From assembly GCF_003999195.1 (NCBI RefSeq), contig NZ_RJVR01000057.1, positions 1 through 64,000 on the forward strand: a stretch of 64,000 nt of DNA, given 5' to 3'. The notes under the pieces were generated by a model, which was given only the letters and a program-made list of their open reading frames with translations, was not told where the DNA came from and searched no databases. Source of the DNA: Streptomyces soli. GTDB lineage: Bacteria > Actinomycetota > Actinomycetes > Streptomycetales > Streptomycetaceae. The position numbers and the translations under genes are program-made. Positions 17,000-27,769 of the stretch are shown here, piece after piece; position 1 is the first letter of the stretch, and the number at the start of each line of letters is the position of its first letter.

Positions 17000-18165
17000 G
17001 CCAGCAGCCCCCCGCCCCACCGCGCGACGAGCTCGCGCCCCGTGAAGTCGACCATCGCCGCCTCCGCCGCGACCCGGCCCTCCGTGAAGCGCTCCATGAC
17101 GTCCGCGACACGCCGGCACAGTTCGACCCCGGCCGGGGCGAGCAGCCCCGCCGTGTCCCACAACTCGTACGCGTGGCGGGCGGTGTTGGCGGCGGCCACC
17201 TCCGCCGCGAGCTCCGCGTCGCCGCCCACCGCGCGCGTGATGTCGGCGAGGACGGCCGTGTTGACCTTGGAGCGCGTGTAGTGCGTCATCAGCACACCCG
17301 CCGCCAGTTTCGTCAGCTTGCCGGCCATCCCGACGAAGATCACCCGCCCGACGCCCAGTTCCACCGCCCGGCGCAGCGCCGCGCCCGTGAAGTCGCCGAC
17401 CTCGATGAAGCACACCGACGGCAGCTGCGGCAGCAGCTCCATCGCGCCCTTCTCCGTGCGGCCGCCGGTGCACAGCACGACCGCCTGCTCGCCCTGCGCT
17501 GCGGCGACGGCCACGGCCTGTTCGACGCTCGCCCGCCAGGAGGCGGTCGAGAAGGGCCGGACGATGCCGGTGGTCCCGAGGATCGAAATGCCGCCCAGGA
17601 TGCCCAGCTTGCCGTTCGTCGTCTTTTTGGCCCGCTGCTCGCCGTCGGGGACGCTGATCGTGACGTCGACCCCGCGCACCGCCAGGTCCACGACCTCGCC
17701 GACCGCCTGCGTGATCATCGCGCGCGGTGTCGGGTTGATCGCGGGCCCGCCGACCTCGAGGCCCAGCCCCGGCTTGGTCACCACCCCGACGCCAAGGCCG
17801 CCGTGCAGCGCGATCCCTGGCGTGTCCCGCCAGCTGACCGTCGCCGTGAGGTGCGCGCCGTGCGTCACGTCCGGGTCGTCGCCGGCGTCTTTCACCACGA
17901 CCGCCTCCGTACGCCCCGGCCGCAGTTCCACCGACCGCTCCACTGCAAAGGTCACCCGTCGCCCGGACGGCAGCCCGATCTCCACCCACGGCTTCGCGGT
18001 CCCCGTCACCAGGTGCAGGGCGGCCGCCCGCGCTGCGGCTGACGCGCAGGTGCCGGTCGTCCAGCCGGTACGCAGCGCCTTGGGACGCTCCTTGGCGGTG
18101 CGCGGCAGATCGGGCTCGCGCAGCTCGGGTCCTTCGTAAGGCTCTTCGTAGGGGGTGTCGCTCAA
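16996..18165 (-). CDS. cbiD: Cobalt-precorrin-5B C1-methyltransferase CbiD
   Basis: A 389-aa SAM-dependent C1-methyltransferase of the 'anaerobic' corrin route. The motifs LRTGWTTGTCASAAARAA, GVVTKPGLGLEVGGPAINPTPR and LGILGGISILGTTGIV are diagnostic. It starts at TTG 18165, backed by AAGGAGGG about 7 nt upstream. Its stop overlaps the cobL GTG. With CbiG in the same operon it replaces the CobF/CobG steps of the oxygen-dependent route. Confidence 0.94.
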   Translation of the reverse strand: MSDTPYEEPYEGPELREPDLPRTAKERPKALRTGWTTGTCASAAARAAALHLVTGTAKPWVEIGLPSGRRVTFAVERSVELRPGRTEAVVVKDAGDDPDVTHGAHLTATVSWRDTPGIALHGGLGVGVVTKPGLGLEVGGPAINPTPRAMITQAVGEVVDLAVRGVDVTISVPDGEQRAKKTTNGKLGILGGISILGTTGIVRPFSTASWRASVEQAVAVAAAQGEQAVVLCTGGRTEKGAMELLPQLPSVCFIEVGDFTGAALRRAVELGVGRVIFVGMAGKLTKLAAGVLMTHYTRSKVNTAVLADITRAVGGDAELAAEVAAANTARHAYELWDTAGLLAPAGVELCRRVADVMERFTEGRVAAEAAMVDFTGRELVARWGGGLLA

Positions 18166-18212
18166 GGCCGTCCCTCCTTCCGGGGTCTCGTCAGTCTGTA
18201 CGGGCAGGTCGG

Positions 18213-19028
18213 CTAGCCGCGCGATTCACGCAGCTCGCGGCGCGCCACCGGGTCGGCCCGGCGATAGCCGTGGAAGTGGCCGGGGTGGTAGAGGTGCGAG
18301 CGTGTGCCGGTCGCCGACAGGGCCGGGCCGACCAGGAACAGGGTGTGCTTCCAGAGCTTGTGCTCCTTGACCGTGGCCTCCAGCGTCGCGATCGTGCAGC
18401 GCAGCACCAGTTCCTCCGGCCAGGTCGCCTGGTAGGCGATCACCACCGGCGTGTCCTCCGGATAGCCGCCCTCCAGCAACTCGCCGACCAGCTGCCCGGA
18501 CCGGGCCGCCGACAGGAACAGCGCCATCGTCGTGCCGTGCCGCGCGAACTCCCGTACCTCTTCGCCCGGCGGCATCGGCGTCTTGCCGCCGCCCAGTCGG
18601 GTCAGGATCACGGACTGCGCGACCTCGGGGATCGTCAGCTCGCGCTGCGCGATGGCCGCGACCGCCGAGAAGGACGACACGCCCGGCACGATCTCGGTCT
18701 CGAGCCCCAGTTCCACGCAGCGGTCGAGCTGCTCCTGCGTACCGCCCCACAGGGCCGGGTCGCCGGAGTGGATCCGCGCGACCCGCAGGCCGTCGCGCTG
18801 CGCCCGCTCATAGACGGCGACCACGTCCTCCAGCGACATCGTCGCCGAGTCCAGGATCTCCGCACCCTCGCGGGCGTGCTCCAGCACCTCGGCCTGCACC
18901 AGGCTCGCCGCCCAGATCACGACGTCCGCGTCGGCGATGGCCTTCGCGGCCCGGAAGGTCAGCAGATCGGCCGCGCCGGGACCGGCCCCGACGAAGGTCA
19001 CTTTCCCATTGGTCCCGGTGACCGTCAC
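18213..19028 (-). CDS. cobM: Precorrin-4 C11-methyltransferase CobM
   Basis: A 271-aa SAM methyltransferase adding the C-11 methyl. It begins after VTVTGTNG with KVTFVGAGPGAADLLT and has RIHSGDPALWGGTQEQ, PGVSSF and LTRLGGGKTPMP. The GTG at 19028 has GGAGG 7 nt upstream and overlaps the cobI stop (GTGA). A 47-bp gap with no recognised feature separates its stop from the cbiD start. Confidence 0.95.
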   Translation of the reverse strand: MTVTGTNGKVTFVGAGPGAADLLTFRAAKAIADADVVIWAASLVQAEVLEHAREGAEILDSATMSLEDVVAVYERAQRDGLRVARIHSGDPALWGGTQEQLDRCVELGLETEIVPGVSSFSAVAAIAQRELTIPEVAQSVILTRLGGGKTPMPPGEEVREFARHGTTMALFLSAARSGQLVGELLEGGYPEDTPVVIAYQATWPEELVLRCTIATLEATVKEHKLWKHTLFLVGPALSATGTRSHLYHPGHFHGYRRADPVARRELRESRG

Positions 19029-19756
19029 AGCTTTCCTCCACGGGTCTCCCGCGACGCGGGCGCGATCAATGTCGACAAATATGGCAACGGACCGTCCAGC
19101 AGCTCGCTCGCGGGCCGTATCGACTCCTCCGGCAGCCCCAGCGCAGACCCCCACACCGCGCCCTCGGTCCGGCCCGTCTCCTTCAACGCCGCCGCCACCT
19201 CCTCCGCCAGCCGCCCGAACTTGTACGCCACGACCGTCCCCGGCCCCTCCAGCGCCTCCCTCAGCACCGCCGATCCCGCCGTCACCGGCACCAGCGTCAA
19301 CGGCTCGGTCCCCTCGGTCAGTACGGCCCCGCTGCGCGCCGCCAGGTCCTGCATCGCCGTGATGCCCGGCACCGTCTCGACGGTGAGCCCGTCGACCAGC
19401 CCGTCGACCGTCTGCGCGAGGTAGGTGAACGTCGAGTACACGTTCGGGTCCCCGATCGTCGCGAACGCCACCGTCCCGTGCGCCCGCAGCAACTCAGCGA
19501 CCCGCCCGCCCGCCGCGTCCCACGCCGCCTCGCGCCGCGCGCGGTCACTCCGCTCGTTGAGCGCGAACACCACCCGTACGACCTTCTCCTGCGCCACGTA
19601 ATGCAGCACCGTCGCCTCCGCCCGGCCCCGCTCGCCCGTGTCCATCACCGGGACCACCACGACGTCGGCGGCCCGCAGCGCGTTCACGCCCTTCACGGTC
19701 ACCAGTTCCGGGTCGCCGGGTCCGACCCCGACCCCGATCAGCCGGTGTGTCGTCAT
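19025..19756 (-). CDS. cobI: Precorrin-2 C20-methyltransferase CobI
   Basis: A 243-aa SAM methyltransferase that methylates C-20 of (cobalt-)precorrin-2. MTTHRLIGVGVGPGDPELVT is the typical N-terminus; FATIGDPNVYSTFTYL and VETVPGITAMQDLAA follow. The ATG at 19756 has GAGGAG 7 nt upstream, so I reject the longer open frame. It overlaps cobM by 4 nt and follows cobB by 19 bp. Confidence 0.95.
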   Translation of the reverse strand: MTTHRLIGVGVGPGDPELVTVKGVNALRAADVVVVPVMDTGERGRAEATVLHYVAQEKVVRVVFALNERSDRARREAAWDAAGGRVAELLRAHGTVAFATIGDPNVYSTFTYLAQTVDGLVDGLTVETVPGITAMQDLAARSGAVLTEGTEPLTLVPVTAGSAVLREALEGPGTVVAYKFGRLAEEVAAALKETGRTEGAVWGSALGLPEESIRPASELLDGPLPYLSTLIAPASRETRGGKL

Positions 19757-19775
19757 GCTGCTGCTCCTCGTCCGT

Positions 19776-21149
19776 TCATCGTGTGGCGCCTTCCGCGAAC
19801 CGCCGTGCGAGCGACGGCTCCGCCGCCCAGTGCACGTGCAGGTACGAGGCGTGCACCCTGCCTGCCTTGACGAAGCCCTCAACGCGCCGCTCGGGCTTCG
19901 TCAGCCCCCACGCCGGCGCCGCGCCCGCCCCCGGTTCGATCACGGTCCGGTGGAACTCGTGCCCCCGCACGCGCGTCCCCGCCACCGCCAGCGCGCTGTC
20001 CGACACCGCCACCGCTTCCCGGTAGCCCAGCGTCAGCCGCTCCGACATGCGGGCGGTCGCGTCCAGCACGCCGCACATCGGCAGGTCGTCCAGCTCCCTC
20101 GCCAGGTACAGCAGCCCGGCGCACTCGGCGGCCACGGGCCCGTCGAACGCCGCCACGGCCTTGCGCAGCGGCTCGTTGGCCGACAACTCGGGCGCGTACA
20201 CCTCCGGGAAGCCGCCACCGATGACGATGCCCGCAGTGCGCTCCGGCAGGCTCTCGTCACGGAGGGGGTCGAAGGTCACGACCTCCGCCCCGGCGGCCGC
20301 CAGCAGCTCCGCATGCTCGGCGTACGAGAACGTGAACGCGGCCCCGCCGGCCACGGCGATCACCGGCGAATGGGCCCGTCCGCCGTCCGGGGAGCCGTCC
20401 GCGACCACCTCCGCCGCGTCCCACGGCGCAGCCGCAAGCGGGGGAGCGCTGCGCGCCAGCGCCAGCAGCCCCTCCAGGTCGCACCCGGCGCGTACCCGTG
20501 CCGCCAGCGCGCGCACGGACTCCAGGGCCTCCGGCCGCCGCTCGGCGACGGGCACCAGCCCGAGGTGGCGCGAGGGCGCGCCCAGCGCACCGTCGCGCCG
20601 CAGGGCGCCGAGCACCGGCACCCCGGACTCGTCCAGGGCGGCCCGCAGCAAGGCCTCGTGGCGGTCGGAGCCGACCTTGTTGAGGATCACGCCCGCGACC
20701 CGCACCTCGGGGTCCCAGGAGGCGAAGCCGTGCACCAGGGCGGCCACCGACCGCGACTGCGACGACGCGTCGACGACCAGCACGACCGGCGCCCGCAGCC
20801 GCTTCGCCACATGCGCGGTCGACGCCAGCTCGCCCTGCCCCGAGGCGCCGTCGTACAGCCCCATGACGCCCTCGACCACCGCGAGATCGGCACCGGCCGC
20901 ACCATGCAGGAAGAGCGGAGCGACCAGCTCCTCCCCGCACATGTACGCGTCGAGATTGCGGCCGACGCGCCCCGTGGCCAGCGCGTGGTACCCCGGGTCG
21001 ATGTAGTCGGGCCCGACCTTGTGCGGGGACACGGCGAGTCCGGCCTCCGCGAAGGCGGCCATCAGCCCGGTGGCGACGGTCGTCTTGCCGCTGCCGGAGG
21101 CCGGCGCGGCGATCACAAGCCGGGGGACGTTGGACGAGGACGAGGTCAC
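19776..21149 (-). CDS. cobB: Cobyrinate a,c-diamide synthase CobB (CbiA)
   Basis: A 457-aa amidotransferase that amidates the a and c side chains with glutamine and ATP. The dethiobiotin-synthase-like P-loop (LVIAAPASGSGKTTVATGLM) is N-terminal, and a class I glutaminase domain with nucleophile Cys (VAAECAGLLYLA) is C-terminal. It starts at GTG 21149, overlapping the cobO stop; an adjacent GTG one codon earlier is equally possible. Confidence 0.95.
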   Translation of the reverse strand: MTSSSSNVPRLVIAAPASGSGKTTVATGLMAAFAEAGLAVSPHKVGPDYIDPGYHALATGRVGRNLDAYMCGEELVAPLFLHGAAGADLAVVEGVMGLYDGASGQGELASTAHVAKRLRAPVVLVVDASSQSRSVAALVHGFASWDPEVRVAGVILNKVGSDRHEALLRAALDESGVPVLGALRRDGALGAPSRHLGLVPVAERRPEALESVRALAARVRAGCDLEGLLALARSAPPLAAAPWDAAEVVADGSPDGGRAHSPVIAVAGGAAFTFSYAEHAELLAAAGAEVVTFDPLRDESLPERTAGIVIGGGFPEVYAPELSANEPLRKAVAAFDGPVAAECAGLLYLARELDDLPMCGVLDATARMSERLTLGYREAVAVSDSALAVAGTRVRGHEFHRTVIEPGAGAAPAWGLTKPERRVEGFVKAGRVHASYLHVHWAAEPSLARRFAEGATR

Positions 21150-21742
21150 CACTCGATGCCCTTCTGGCCCTTCTGGCCGACATCCATCGGGTGCTTGACC
21201 TTGCCCATCTCGGTCACCAGATCGGCGGCCACCACCAGCTTCTCGGGCGCGTTGCGGCCGGTGATGACGACGTGCTGCGTCCCGGGCCGGTCGCGCAGCA
21301 CCGCGACGACCTCGTCGGTGTCCACCCAGCCCCAGTGCATCGGATAGGCGAACTCGTCGAGCACGTAAAGCCCGTACGTCTCCGCCGCCAGGTCCCGCTT
21401 GACCTGCTCCCAGCCCTCCCGGGCGGCTTCCTCGCTGGTCTCCAGGTCCCGCTGCACCCAGGACCAGCCCTCGCCCATCTTGTGCCAGGCGACGGTCCCG
21501 CCCTCGCCGGAGTCGCCGAGCACGCGCAGCGCCCGCTCCTCGCCGACCTTCCACTTCGCCGACTTCACGAACTGGAACACCCCGATCGGCCAGCCCTGAT
21601 TCCACGCCCGCAGCGCCAGCCCGAAGGCCGCCGTCGACTTGCCCTTCCCGATGCCCGTGTGCACCACGACCAGCGGCCGGTTGCGGCGCTGCCGCGTCGT
21701 CAGCCCGTCCTCCGGCACGACGCTCGGCTTTCCCTGCGGCAT
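21146..21742 (-). CDS. cobO: Cob(I)yrinic acid a,c-diamide adenosyltransferase CobO
   Basis: A 198-aa CobA/CobO-type corrinoid adenosyltransferase with P-loop HTGIGKGKSTAAFGLALRA and the VLDEFAYPMHWGW block. It transfers 5'-deoxyadenosine from ATP to Co(I). Its ATG shares one base with the TAA stop of the upstream chelatase gene (TAATG), and its stop overlaps cobB. Confidence 0.95.
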   Translation of the reverse strand: MPQGKPSVVPEDGLTTRQRRNRPLVVVHTGIGKGKSTAAFGLALRAWNQGWPIGVFQFVKSAKWKVGEERALRVLGDSGEGGTVAWHKMGEGWSWVQRDLETSEEAAREGWEQVKRDLAAETYGLYVLDEFAYPMHWGWVDTDEVVAVLRDRPGTQHVVITGRNAPEKLVVAADLVTEMGKVKHPMDVGQKGQKGIEW

Positions 21743-23844
21743 TACGCGGCCCTCCTGCGTACGTCCCGTACGAGCGCGGACACGGTGTCCGCGCGCAATT
21801 CCTCCAGCGTCACGGCGGCGCCGCTCAGATCCCGCGCCAGCGCACCCGCCAGCCCGAGCCGTACGGGCCCCGACTCACAGTCCACGACCACCGACGCCAC
21901 GCCCTCGGCCGCCAGCAGCCGCGCCGCCCGCGACGCGAGCGCCACCGGCCCGCCGGTCTCCCGCCCCCGCCCTTCTGCGGAAGCTCCCCCGGCCTCCGGC
22001 TGGTGGGGGCACTCTCCCTCGCTTCGCTGGGGGCGCCCCCACCCAGCCGCCAGGCTGGGGGAGGACCCTGCACCTTTTTCTTGGCCACCCGTCGCCCGGC
22101 CGTCGGTCACCACGACCAGCAGCGGCCGCCGCGACGCGTCCCGCAGCCGCTCCACGCGCAACACCTCGCGGGCCTTCAGAAGCCCGGCCGCCAGCGGCGT
22201 CCTGCCGCCGGTCGGCAGCATGCCCAGGCGCGCCGCGCCCGCCTCCACCGACGACGTCGGCGGCAGCGCCAACTCGGCCCCGCTGCCCCGGAAGGTGATC
22301 AGCCCGATCTTGTCCCGTCGCTGGTAGGCGTCCAGCAGCAGTGACAGCACCGCGCCCTTGACCGCGCTCATCCGCTGCCGCGCCGCCATCGACCCGGACG
22401 CGTCCACCACGAACAGGACGAGGTTGCCCTCGCGGCCCTCCCGTACGGCCTGCCGCAAGTCGTCCTTACGTATCACCAGCCCGGCACCACTACGCCCCCG
22501 CGCCCGCTGGTGCGGGGCCGCCGCCTGCACGGTCGCCGCCAAGTGCAGCTTGCTCAGGGCGCCCTGGGGCCGCCGGGCCCCCGTCGTCCGCCCGTGCGCC
22601 GTCCGCGCCCTTGAGCGGCGTCCTGCGGCGCCCTCGCCGAGCCCCGGCACGCTCAGCGCCTTCGCCTTGAACGGCTCCCCGGCGGGGGCGGTCTTCTGCT
22701 CGCCGCCGGTAGCAGGGGCGGTGCCTTGGGCCGGCTCAGTCCCTTCGCCGTCGCCAGGTCCGTCCTCCGGCGGCTGCCCGCCGCCGTCATCCGGGCCATC
22801 GGGGTCCGGGTCGGGGTCCGGGTCCTCGTCCCCGCCCCGGTTCTGCTCCAGCGTCTCGTCGAGCTTCTCCTCGTCCAGGCCGGGCGCGTCAAAGGGGTTG
22901 CGCCTGCGCCGGTGCGGCAACGCCAGCAGCGCCGCCTGCCGTACGTCCTCCGCCAGCACCTCCGTGCGGCCCGCCCACGCCGCCAGCGCCGTCGCCGTAC
23001 GGGCCATCACGATGTCCGCCCGCATCCCGTCGACCTCGAACGCCGCGCACGTCGCCGCGATCTGCCGCAACGGCCCGTCCCCCAGCCGCACCTCCGGCAA
23101 CAACGCACGGGCCCCAGCGATCCGCTTCCGCAGCGCGCTCTCCTCATCTGCCCAACGCCCCGCGAACCCCGCCGGATCCTCGTCGTACGCCAGCCTCCGC
23201 CGCACCACCTCGACCCGCTCGTCCGTCTCCCGCGACGCCGCCACCTCGACCGTCAGCCCGAACCGGTCCAGCAACTGCGGCCGCAGCTCCCCCTCCTCCG
23301 GGTTCATCGTCCCCACCAGCAGGAACCGCGCCGCGTGCCGCACGGACACGCCCTCCCGCTCCACGTACGACGCCCCCATGGCCGCCGCGTCCAGCAACAG
23401 GTCCACCAGGTGGTCGTGGAGCAGATTCACCTCGTCCACATACAGCACCCCCCGGTGCGCCGCCGCGAGCAGGCCCGGCTCGAAAGACTTCACGCCCTCC
23501 GCCAGCGCCCGCTCAATATCCAGCGCCCCCACCAGCCGGTCCTCCGACGCCCCGACCGGCAGTTCCACCATCCGCGCGGCCCGCGCCGTCCCGTCCGTCG
23601 ACTTATGCGGCCCATCCGGGCACGCCGGATCCGGCGCTCCCGGATCACAACTGAACCGGCACCCCGGCACGACCTTCACCTCCGGCATGAGCGCCGACAG
23701 GGCGCGTACGGCGGTGCTTTTGGCAGTGCCCTTCTCGCCACGTACCAGCACGCCGCCCACGGCTGGGGAGACCGCGTTGAGCAGCAACGCCAGCCGCAGA
23801 TCATCCATCCCGACGATCGCGCTAAAGGGGTAAGGGGTGCTCAT
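21742..23844 (-). CDS. Magnesium/cobalt chelatase I-D type subunit (AAA+ and VWA) with repeat insertion
   Basis: A 700-aa fusion of a ChlI/BchI AAA+ ATPase ([56 protein letters not shown]), an acidic Pro/Asp/Gly linker (~340-420) and a von Willebrand A domain with MIDAS VDASGSM. It is the likely motor partner of CobN in ATP-driven cobalt insertion. Residues about 590-632, right after TDGRATGG, are a low-complexity insert encoded by a hairpin repeat and absent from relatives I know. The ATG at 23844 has AAGGAG 6 nt upstream. Confidence 0.92.
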   Translation of the reverse strand: MSTPYPFSAIVGMDDLRLALLLNAVSPAVGGVLVRGEKGTAKSTAVRALSALMPEVKVVPGCRFSCDPGAPDPACPDGPHKSTDGTARAARMVELPVGASEDRLVGALDIERALAEGVKSFEPGLLAAAHRGVLYVDEVNLLHDHLVDLLLDAAAMGASYVEREGVSVRHAARFLLVGTMNPEEGELRPQLLDRFGLTVEVAASRETDERVEVVRRRLAYDEDPAGFAGRWADEESALRKRIAGARALLPEVRLGDGPLRQIAATCAAFEVDGMRADIVMARTATALAAWAGRTEVLAEDVRQAALLALPHRRRRNPFDAPGLDEEKLDETLEQNRGGDEDPDPDPDPDGPDDGGGQPPEDGPGDGEGTEPAQGTAPATGGEQKTAPAGEPFKAKALSVPGLGEGAAGRRSRARTAHGRTTGARRPQGALSKLHLAATVQAAAPHQRARGRSGAGLVIRKDDLRQAVREGREGNLVLFVVDASGSMAARQRMSAVKGAVLSLLLDAYQRRDKIGLITFRGSGAELALPPTSSVEAGAARLGMLPTGGRTPLAAGLLKAREVLRVERLRDASRRPLLVVVTDGRATGGQEKGAGSSPSLAAGWGRPQRSEGECPHQPEAGGASAEGRGRETGGPVALASRAARLLAAEGVASVVVDCESGPVRLGLAGALARDLSGAAVTLEELRADTVSALVRDVRRRAA
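21980..22066. repeat. GC-rich hairpin repeat cluster B, inside the chelatase VWA coding region
   Basis: This cluster contains a 27-bp block (22036-22062) repeated exactly, in reverse complement, at 41071-41097. It is in frame with the chelatase gene and adds about 40 codons without a stop. Confidence 0.85.
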
Positions 23845-23899
23845 GCGGCGCTCCTTGGGGTTGTGGGCAGGCGTTCCGCTGTGGCGAGCGAAGCGATAT

Positions 23900-24098
23900 G
23901 GGGGTACCTCCCAGACGGAGTCCGAGGGTGGGGGTCCCCCAGCCTTGGGCGGGGGGACCCCCACCCAAAGGAAGCTTTGGGGGAGGTGGGCACAACCCAC
24001 CTGCACCCGGCAACGGCGAGTACCTCGACGGTGGCGGGCCGGGGGTCCAGGGGGCCGGCCCCCTGGTTTCGGGAAGGGGCGGGGTAGGGGAGCGAGAC
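23900..24098. repeat. GC-rich hairpin repeat cluster C between cobN and chelatase I/D gene
   Basis: The 274-bp gap between cobN and the I/D gene is mostly hairpins: CCCCCAGCC/GGGGG arms near 23925-23990 and a strong GGGGGCCGGCCCCC-type palindrome near 24050-24064. It shares 18 nt with cluster A (23968-23985) and 16 nt with cluster G (24058-24073). Confidence 0.85.
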
Positions 24099-24118
24099 GC
24101 CCGGGCCCGAGCCGCCGC

Positions 24119-27100
24119 TCACGCGTCGCCCTCCAGATCGCCCTCGAGCTGGAGGTACGTCTCGCGGAGACGGTCAAGCGTCGCAGACTCCGGCTCCGCC
24201 CAAAGCCCCCGCTCCGCCGCCTCCAACAGCCGCTCGCTGATCCCGCGCAGCGCCCAGGGGTTGGACTTCTCCATGAACTCCCGGTTCTCCGGGGAGAAGA
24301 CGTACTCGCTCGCCAGCCGTTCGTACATCCAGTCGTCCACGACACCCGCCGTCGCGTCGTACCCGAACAGATAATCAACCGTCGCGGCCATCTCGAACGC
24401 ACCCTTGTAGCCGTGCCGCCGCATCGCCGCCATCCACCTCGGGTTGACGACCCGCGCGCGGAAGACCCGGTGCGTTTCCTCACCCAGGGTCCGGGTCTTG
24501 ACCTGGTCGGTCATGGCGCTGTCGCCGACGTACGCCTCCGGGGAGACGCCCGCCAGATGGCGCACCATGGCGACCATGCCGCCGTGGTACTGGAAGTAGT
24601 CATCCGCGTCGACCAGATCGTGCTCACGAGTGTCGACGTTCTTCGCCGCGACCTGGATCCGCCTGAACGCCTGCTCCATGTCACCGCGCGCCGCCCGCCC
24701 GTCGAGCCCGCGCCCGTACGCGTAGCCGCCCCACACCGCGTACACCTCGGCGAGGTCCGCGTCGCTGCGCCAGTTGCGTGCGTCGATGAGAGGCAGCAGC
24801 CCCGCGCCGTAAGCGCCCGGTTTGGAGCCGAAGATACGAGCCGTCGCCCTTCGCCGGTCGCCGTGGTGGGCGGTGTCCTCGTCGGCGTGGGCGCGTACGA
24901 AGTTCTGGTCGGCCGGCTCGTCGAGCTCGGCGACGGCACGTACGGCGTCGTCGATCAAGGCCACTACATGGGGGAAGGCGTCCCGGAAGAACCCGGAAAT
25001 CCGCACGGTCACGTCAATACGCGGACGGCCCAACTCCTCGAGCCCCACCACCTCGAAGCCGGTCACCCGCCGGGACGCGTCGTCCCACACGGGCCGGCAG
25101 CCGAGCAGGGCAAGGATCTCGGCGATGTCGTCGCCCTGCGTACGCATGCAGGACGTGCCCCAGACCGTCAGGCCCACGGACTTCGGGTACGCGCCGGTGT
25201 CGGCCAGGTGCCGGGCCAGCAGCGAGTCGGCGAGGGCCGTGCCGACGTCCCAGGCCAGCCGCGACGGAATGGCCTTGGGGTCGACGGAGTAGAAATTGCG
25301 GCCGGTCGGGAGGACGTTGACCAGGCCGCGCGTGGGCGAGCCGGACGGGCCGGCCGGGACGTAGCCGCCGCGCAGGGCGCGCAGGATGTTGTCGATCTCA
25401 TCCGTCGTACGGGCCAGGCGGGGCACGACCTCCTCCGCCGCGAACTCCAGCACCCTTACGGCGTCCGGCACTTCGTGCCCGAGGACCTCCGCCACGACGC
25501 TCTTGGCCGCGCCGGTCGCCCAGCCGTCGGCCTCCATGGCCTCCGCCAGCCGCCGGGCCAGCGTCTCCAGCAGGTCCACGGCGTCGGAGGCCGTACGGGA
25601 AGGCCCTTCCGCCAGCGCGGTCAACGAGGCCGGCACCTCCACCCGGGCGCCCGGCTCGGCCAGCAGCGACTTCTCCTCCAGGCCGAACCACGCCGCCAGC
25701 GCCGCCCGCAGACCCGGCAGGGCGCCGCCGACGCCGCCCCACACCTGGGACGAACGCAGCACCGCCAGCACCAGGTTGACCTGGGCCTCGCCGACCGGGC
25801 CGCCGCCGAGGATGTGGAGGCCGTCCCGGATCTGGACGTCCTTGATCTCGCAGAGCCAGCCGTCGACGTGCATGACGAACTCGTCGAAGTCGTCGTCGTC
25901 CGGCTGGTCGTCCACATGCAGGTCGTGGTGGAGCTCTGCGGCCCGCACCAGCGTCCAGATCTGGCTGCGTACGGCCGGGGCCTTCGTCGGATCGAGGTCG
26001 CTGACCATCGCGTACTCGTCCAGCAGCTGTTCCAGCTTCGCCAGGTCGCCGTACGAGTCGGCCCGCGCCATCGGCGGCACCAGGTGGTCCACGACCGTGG
26101 CGTGGCCGCGACGCTTGGCCTGGGTGCCCTCGCCCGGGTCGTTGACAATGAAGGGGTAGACCAGCGGCAGTGCGCCCATCACCGCGTCGGGCGCGCAACC
26201 GGCCGACAGGCCGAGGCCCTTGCCCGGCAGCCACTCCATGGTGCCGTGCTTGCCCATGTGCACGATCGCGTCGGCGCCGAACGAGAGCTCCAGCCACCGG
26301 TAGGCCGCCATGTAGTGGTGCGACGGCGGCATATCGGGGTCGTGGTAGATCGCGATCGGGTTCTCGCCGAACCCGCGCGGCGGCTGGATCATGATGACGA
26401 TGTTGCCGAACTGCAGCGACGCCAGCACGATGTCCTCGCCGTCCACGTAGAGCGTGCCCGGCGGCTCTCCCCAGTGCCGCAGCATGCCCTCGCGCAGTTG
26501 GTCGTCCAGCCCCGCGAACCACCGCTGGTAGTCGGCGAGCGGCACCCGAGCGGGGGCGGAGGCCAACTGCTCCTCCGTCAGCCACTCCACGTCATGGCCA
26601 CCGGCAGCGATAAGTCGATGAATCAGCTCATCCCCATGGTCCGGGTAGCCGTCAACGCCGTATCCCGCTCCCCGTAGCGCGTCCAGTAGTCGCACCGCCG
26701 ACGCGGGCGTGTCCAGGCCGACCGCGTTGCCGACCCGCGAGTGCTTGGTGGGGTAGGCGGTGAAGACCACGGCCAGCCGCTTCTCCGCGTTCGGCTTGTG
26801 CTTGAGCGCGGCGTGCCGCACCGCGATCCCGGCCACCCGCGCCGCCCGCTCGGGATCGGCCACGTACACCGGCACGTCGCCCTCGCCCTGCTCCTTGAAG
26901 GAGAAGGGTACGGTGATCAGCCGTCCGTCGAACTCCGGGATCGCCACCTGCATCGCCGCGTCCATCGGCGACAGCGCCGCGTCCGACGCGTCCCACGCCG
27001 CCCGTGACGACGTCAGACACAGCCCCTGCAGCACCGGCACGTCCAGCTCCGCCAGCGCCCCGATGTCCCACGCCTCGTCGTCCCCGCCGGCGCTCGCGTC

Positions 27101-27769
27101 GCTCGCCCGGGTCCCGCCGGCCGCCAGCACCGTCGCGACGATCGCGTCCGCCCGCTGCAGGAGCTCGTACAGCCCGGCGTCCGCGCCGCGCAGCGAACCG
27201 CAGTACACCGGCAGCGCGTTGGCGCCCTTCGCCTCGATCGCCTCACACAGCGTGTCGACAAAGCCCGTGTTCCCCGACAGCTCGTGCGCCCGGTAGAAGA
27301 GCACGCCGACCGTCGGGCGGCCCTTCTCGTACGCGTACGAGCCGTGCGTCCCGTAGTCCGGCATCGGGGCCGGCGGCTCGAAGCCCTCGCCCGTCAGCAG
27401 GACCGTGTCCGACAGGAACCGCGCCAGCTCCCGCAGGTTCCCCGGCCCGCCCTCGACCAGATAGCGCAGCGCCTCCGCCACCACGCCCGCCGGCACCGAC
27501 GACTCCGCCATCAACTCCGCGTCCGGCACCGCCTCACCGCTCAGCAGCACCGTCGGAATCCCGGCGGCCCGCAGCGCGCCCAGCCCGTCCTCCCAGGCCC
27601 GCTTGCCGCCCAGGAGCCGTACGACGGCGATGTCGGCGCCCGCCAGCAGCGCGGGCAGGTCCGCCGCCGCGTCCACCCGCGTCGGGTTGCCGATCCGGTA
27701 CGGCGCGCCGGACGCCCGCGCGGCCAGCAGATCGGTGTCGGCGGTGGACAGCAGAAGTACGGTGCTCAC
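24119..27769 (-). CDS. cobN: Cobaltochelatase large subunit CobN
   Basis: A 1216-aa CobN, the tetrapyrrole-binding large subunit of the ATP-dependent cobaltochelatase. Family blocks include [55 protein letters not shown] and [18 protein letters not shown]. Its length is normal. The GTG at 27769 overlaps the cobQ stop (GTGA). It inserts cobalt into hydrogenobyrinate a,c-diamide in the late-insertion route, yet CbiX for early insertion is in the same operon. Confidence 0.96.
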   Translation of the reverse strand: MSTVLLLSTADTDLLAARASGAPYRIGNPTRVDAAADLPALLAGADIAVVRLLGGKRAWEDGLGALRAAGIPTVLLSGEAVPDAELMAESSVPAGVVAEALRYLVEGGPGNLRELARFLSDTVLLTGEGFEPPAPMPDYGTHGSYAYEKGRPTVGVLFYRAHELSGNTGFVDTLCEAIEAKGANALPVYCGSLRGADAGLYELLQRADAIVATVLAAGGTRASDASAGGDDEAWDIGALAELDVPVLQGLCLTSSRAAWDASDAALSPMDAAMQVAIPEFDGRLITVPFSFKEQGEGDVPVYVADPERAARVAGIAVRHAALKHKPNAEKRLAVVFTAYPTKHSRVGNAVGLDTPASAVRLLDALRGAGYGVDGYPDHGDELIHRLIAAGGHDVEWLTEEQLASAPARVPLADYQRWFAGLDDQLREGMLRHWGEPPGTLYVDGEDIVLASLQFGNIVIMIQPPRGFGENPIAIYHDPDMPPSHHYMAAYRWLELSFGADAIVHMGKHGTMEWLPGKGLGLSAGCAPDAVMGALPLVYPFIVNDPGEGTQAKRRGHATVVDHLVPPMARADSYGDLAKLEQLLDEYAMVSDLDPTKAPAVRSQIWTLVRAAELHHDLHVDDQPDDDDFDEFVMHVDGWLCEIKDVQIRDGLHILGGGPVGEAQVNLVLAVLRSSQVWGGVGGALPGLRAALAAWFGLEEKSLLAEPGARVEVPASLTALAEGPSRTASDAVDLLETLARRLAEAMEADGWATGAAKSVVAEVLGHEVPDAVRVLEFAAEEVVPRLARTTDEIDNILRALRGGYVPAGPSGSPTRGLVNVLPTGRNFYSVDPKAIPSRLAWDVGTALADSLLARHLADTGAYPKSVGLTVWGTSCMRTQGDDIAEILALLGCRPVWDDASRRVTGFEVVGLEELGRPRIDVTVRISGFFRDAFPHVVALIDDAVRAVAELDEPADQNFVRAHADEDTAHHGDRRRATARIFGSKPGAYGAGLLPLIDARNWRSDADLAEVYAVWGGYAYGRGLDGRAARGDMEQAFRRIQVAAKNVDTREHDLVDADDYFQYHGGMVAMVRHLAGVSPEAYVGDSAMTDQVKTRTLGEETHRVFRARVVNPRWMAAMRRHGYKGAFEMAATVDYLFGYDATAGVVDDWMYERLASEYVFSPENREFMEKSNPWALRGISERLLEAAERGLWAEPESATLDRLRETYLQLEGDLEGDA

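Noticed and set aside
23837-26677. 946-codon plus-strand frame over cobN
   Set aside because: Antisense of a fully recognisable CobN; Arg/His-rich translation with no domain.
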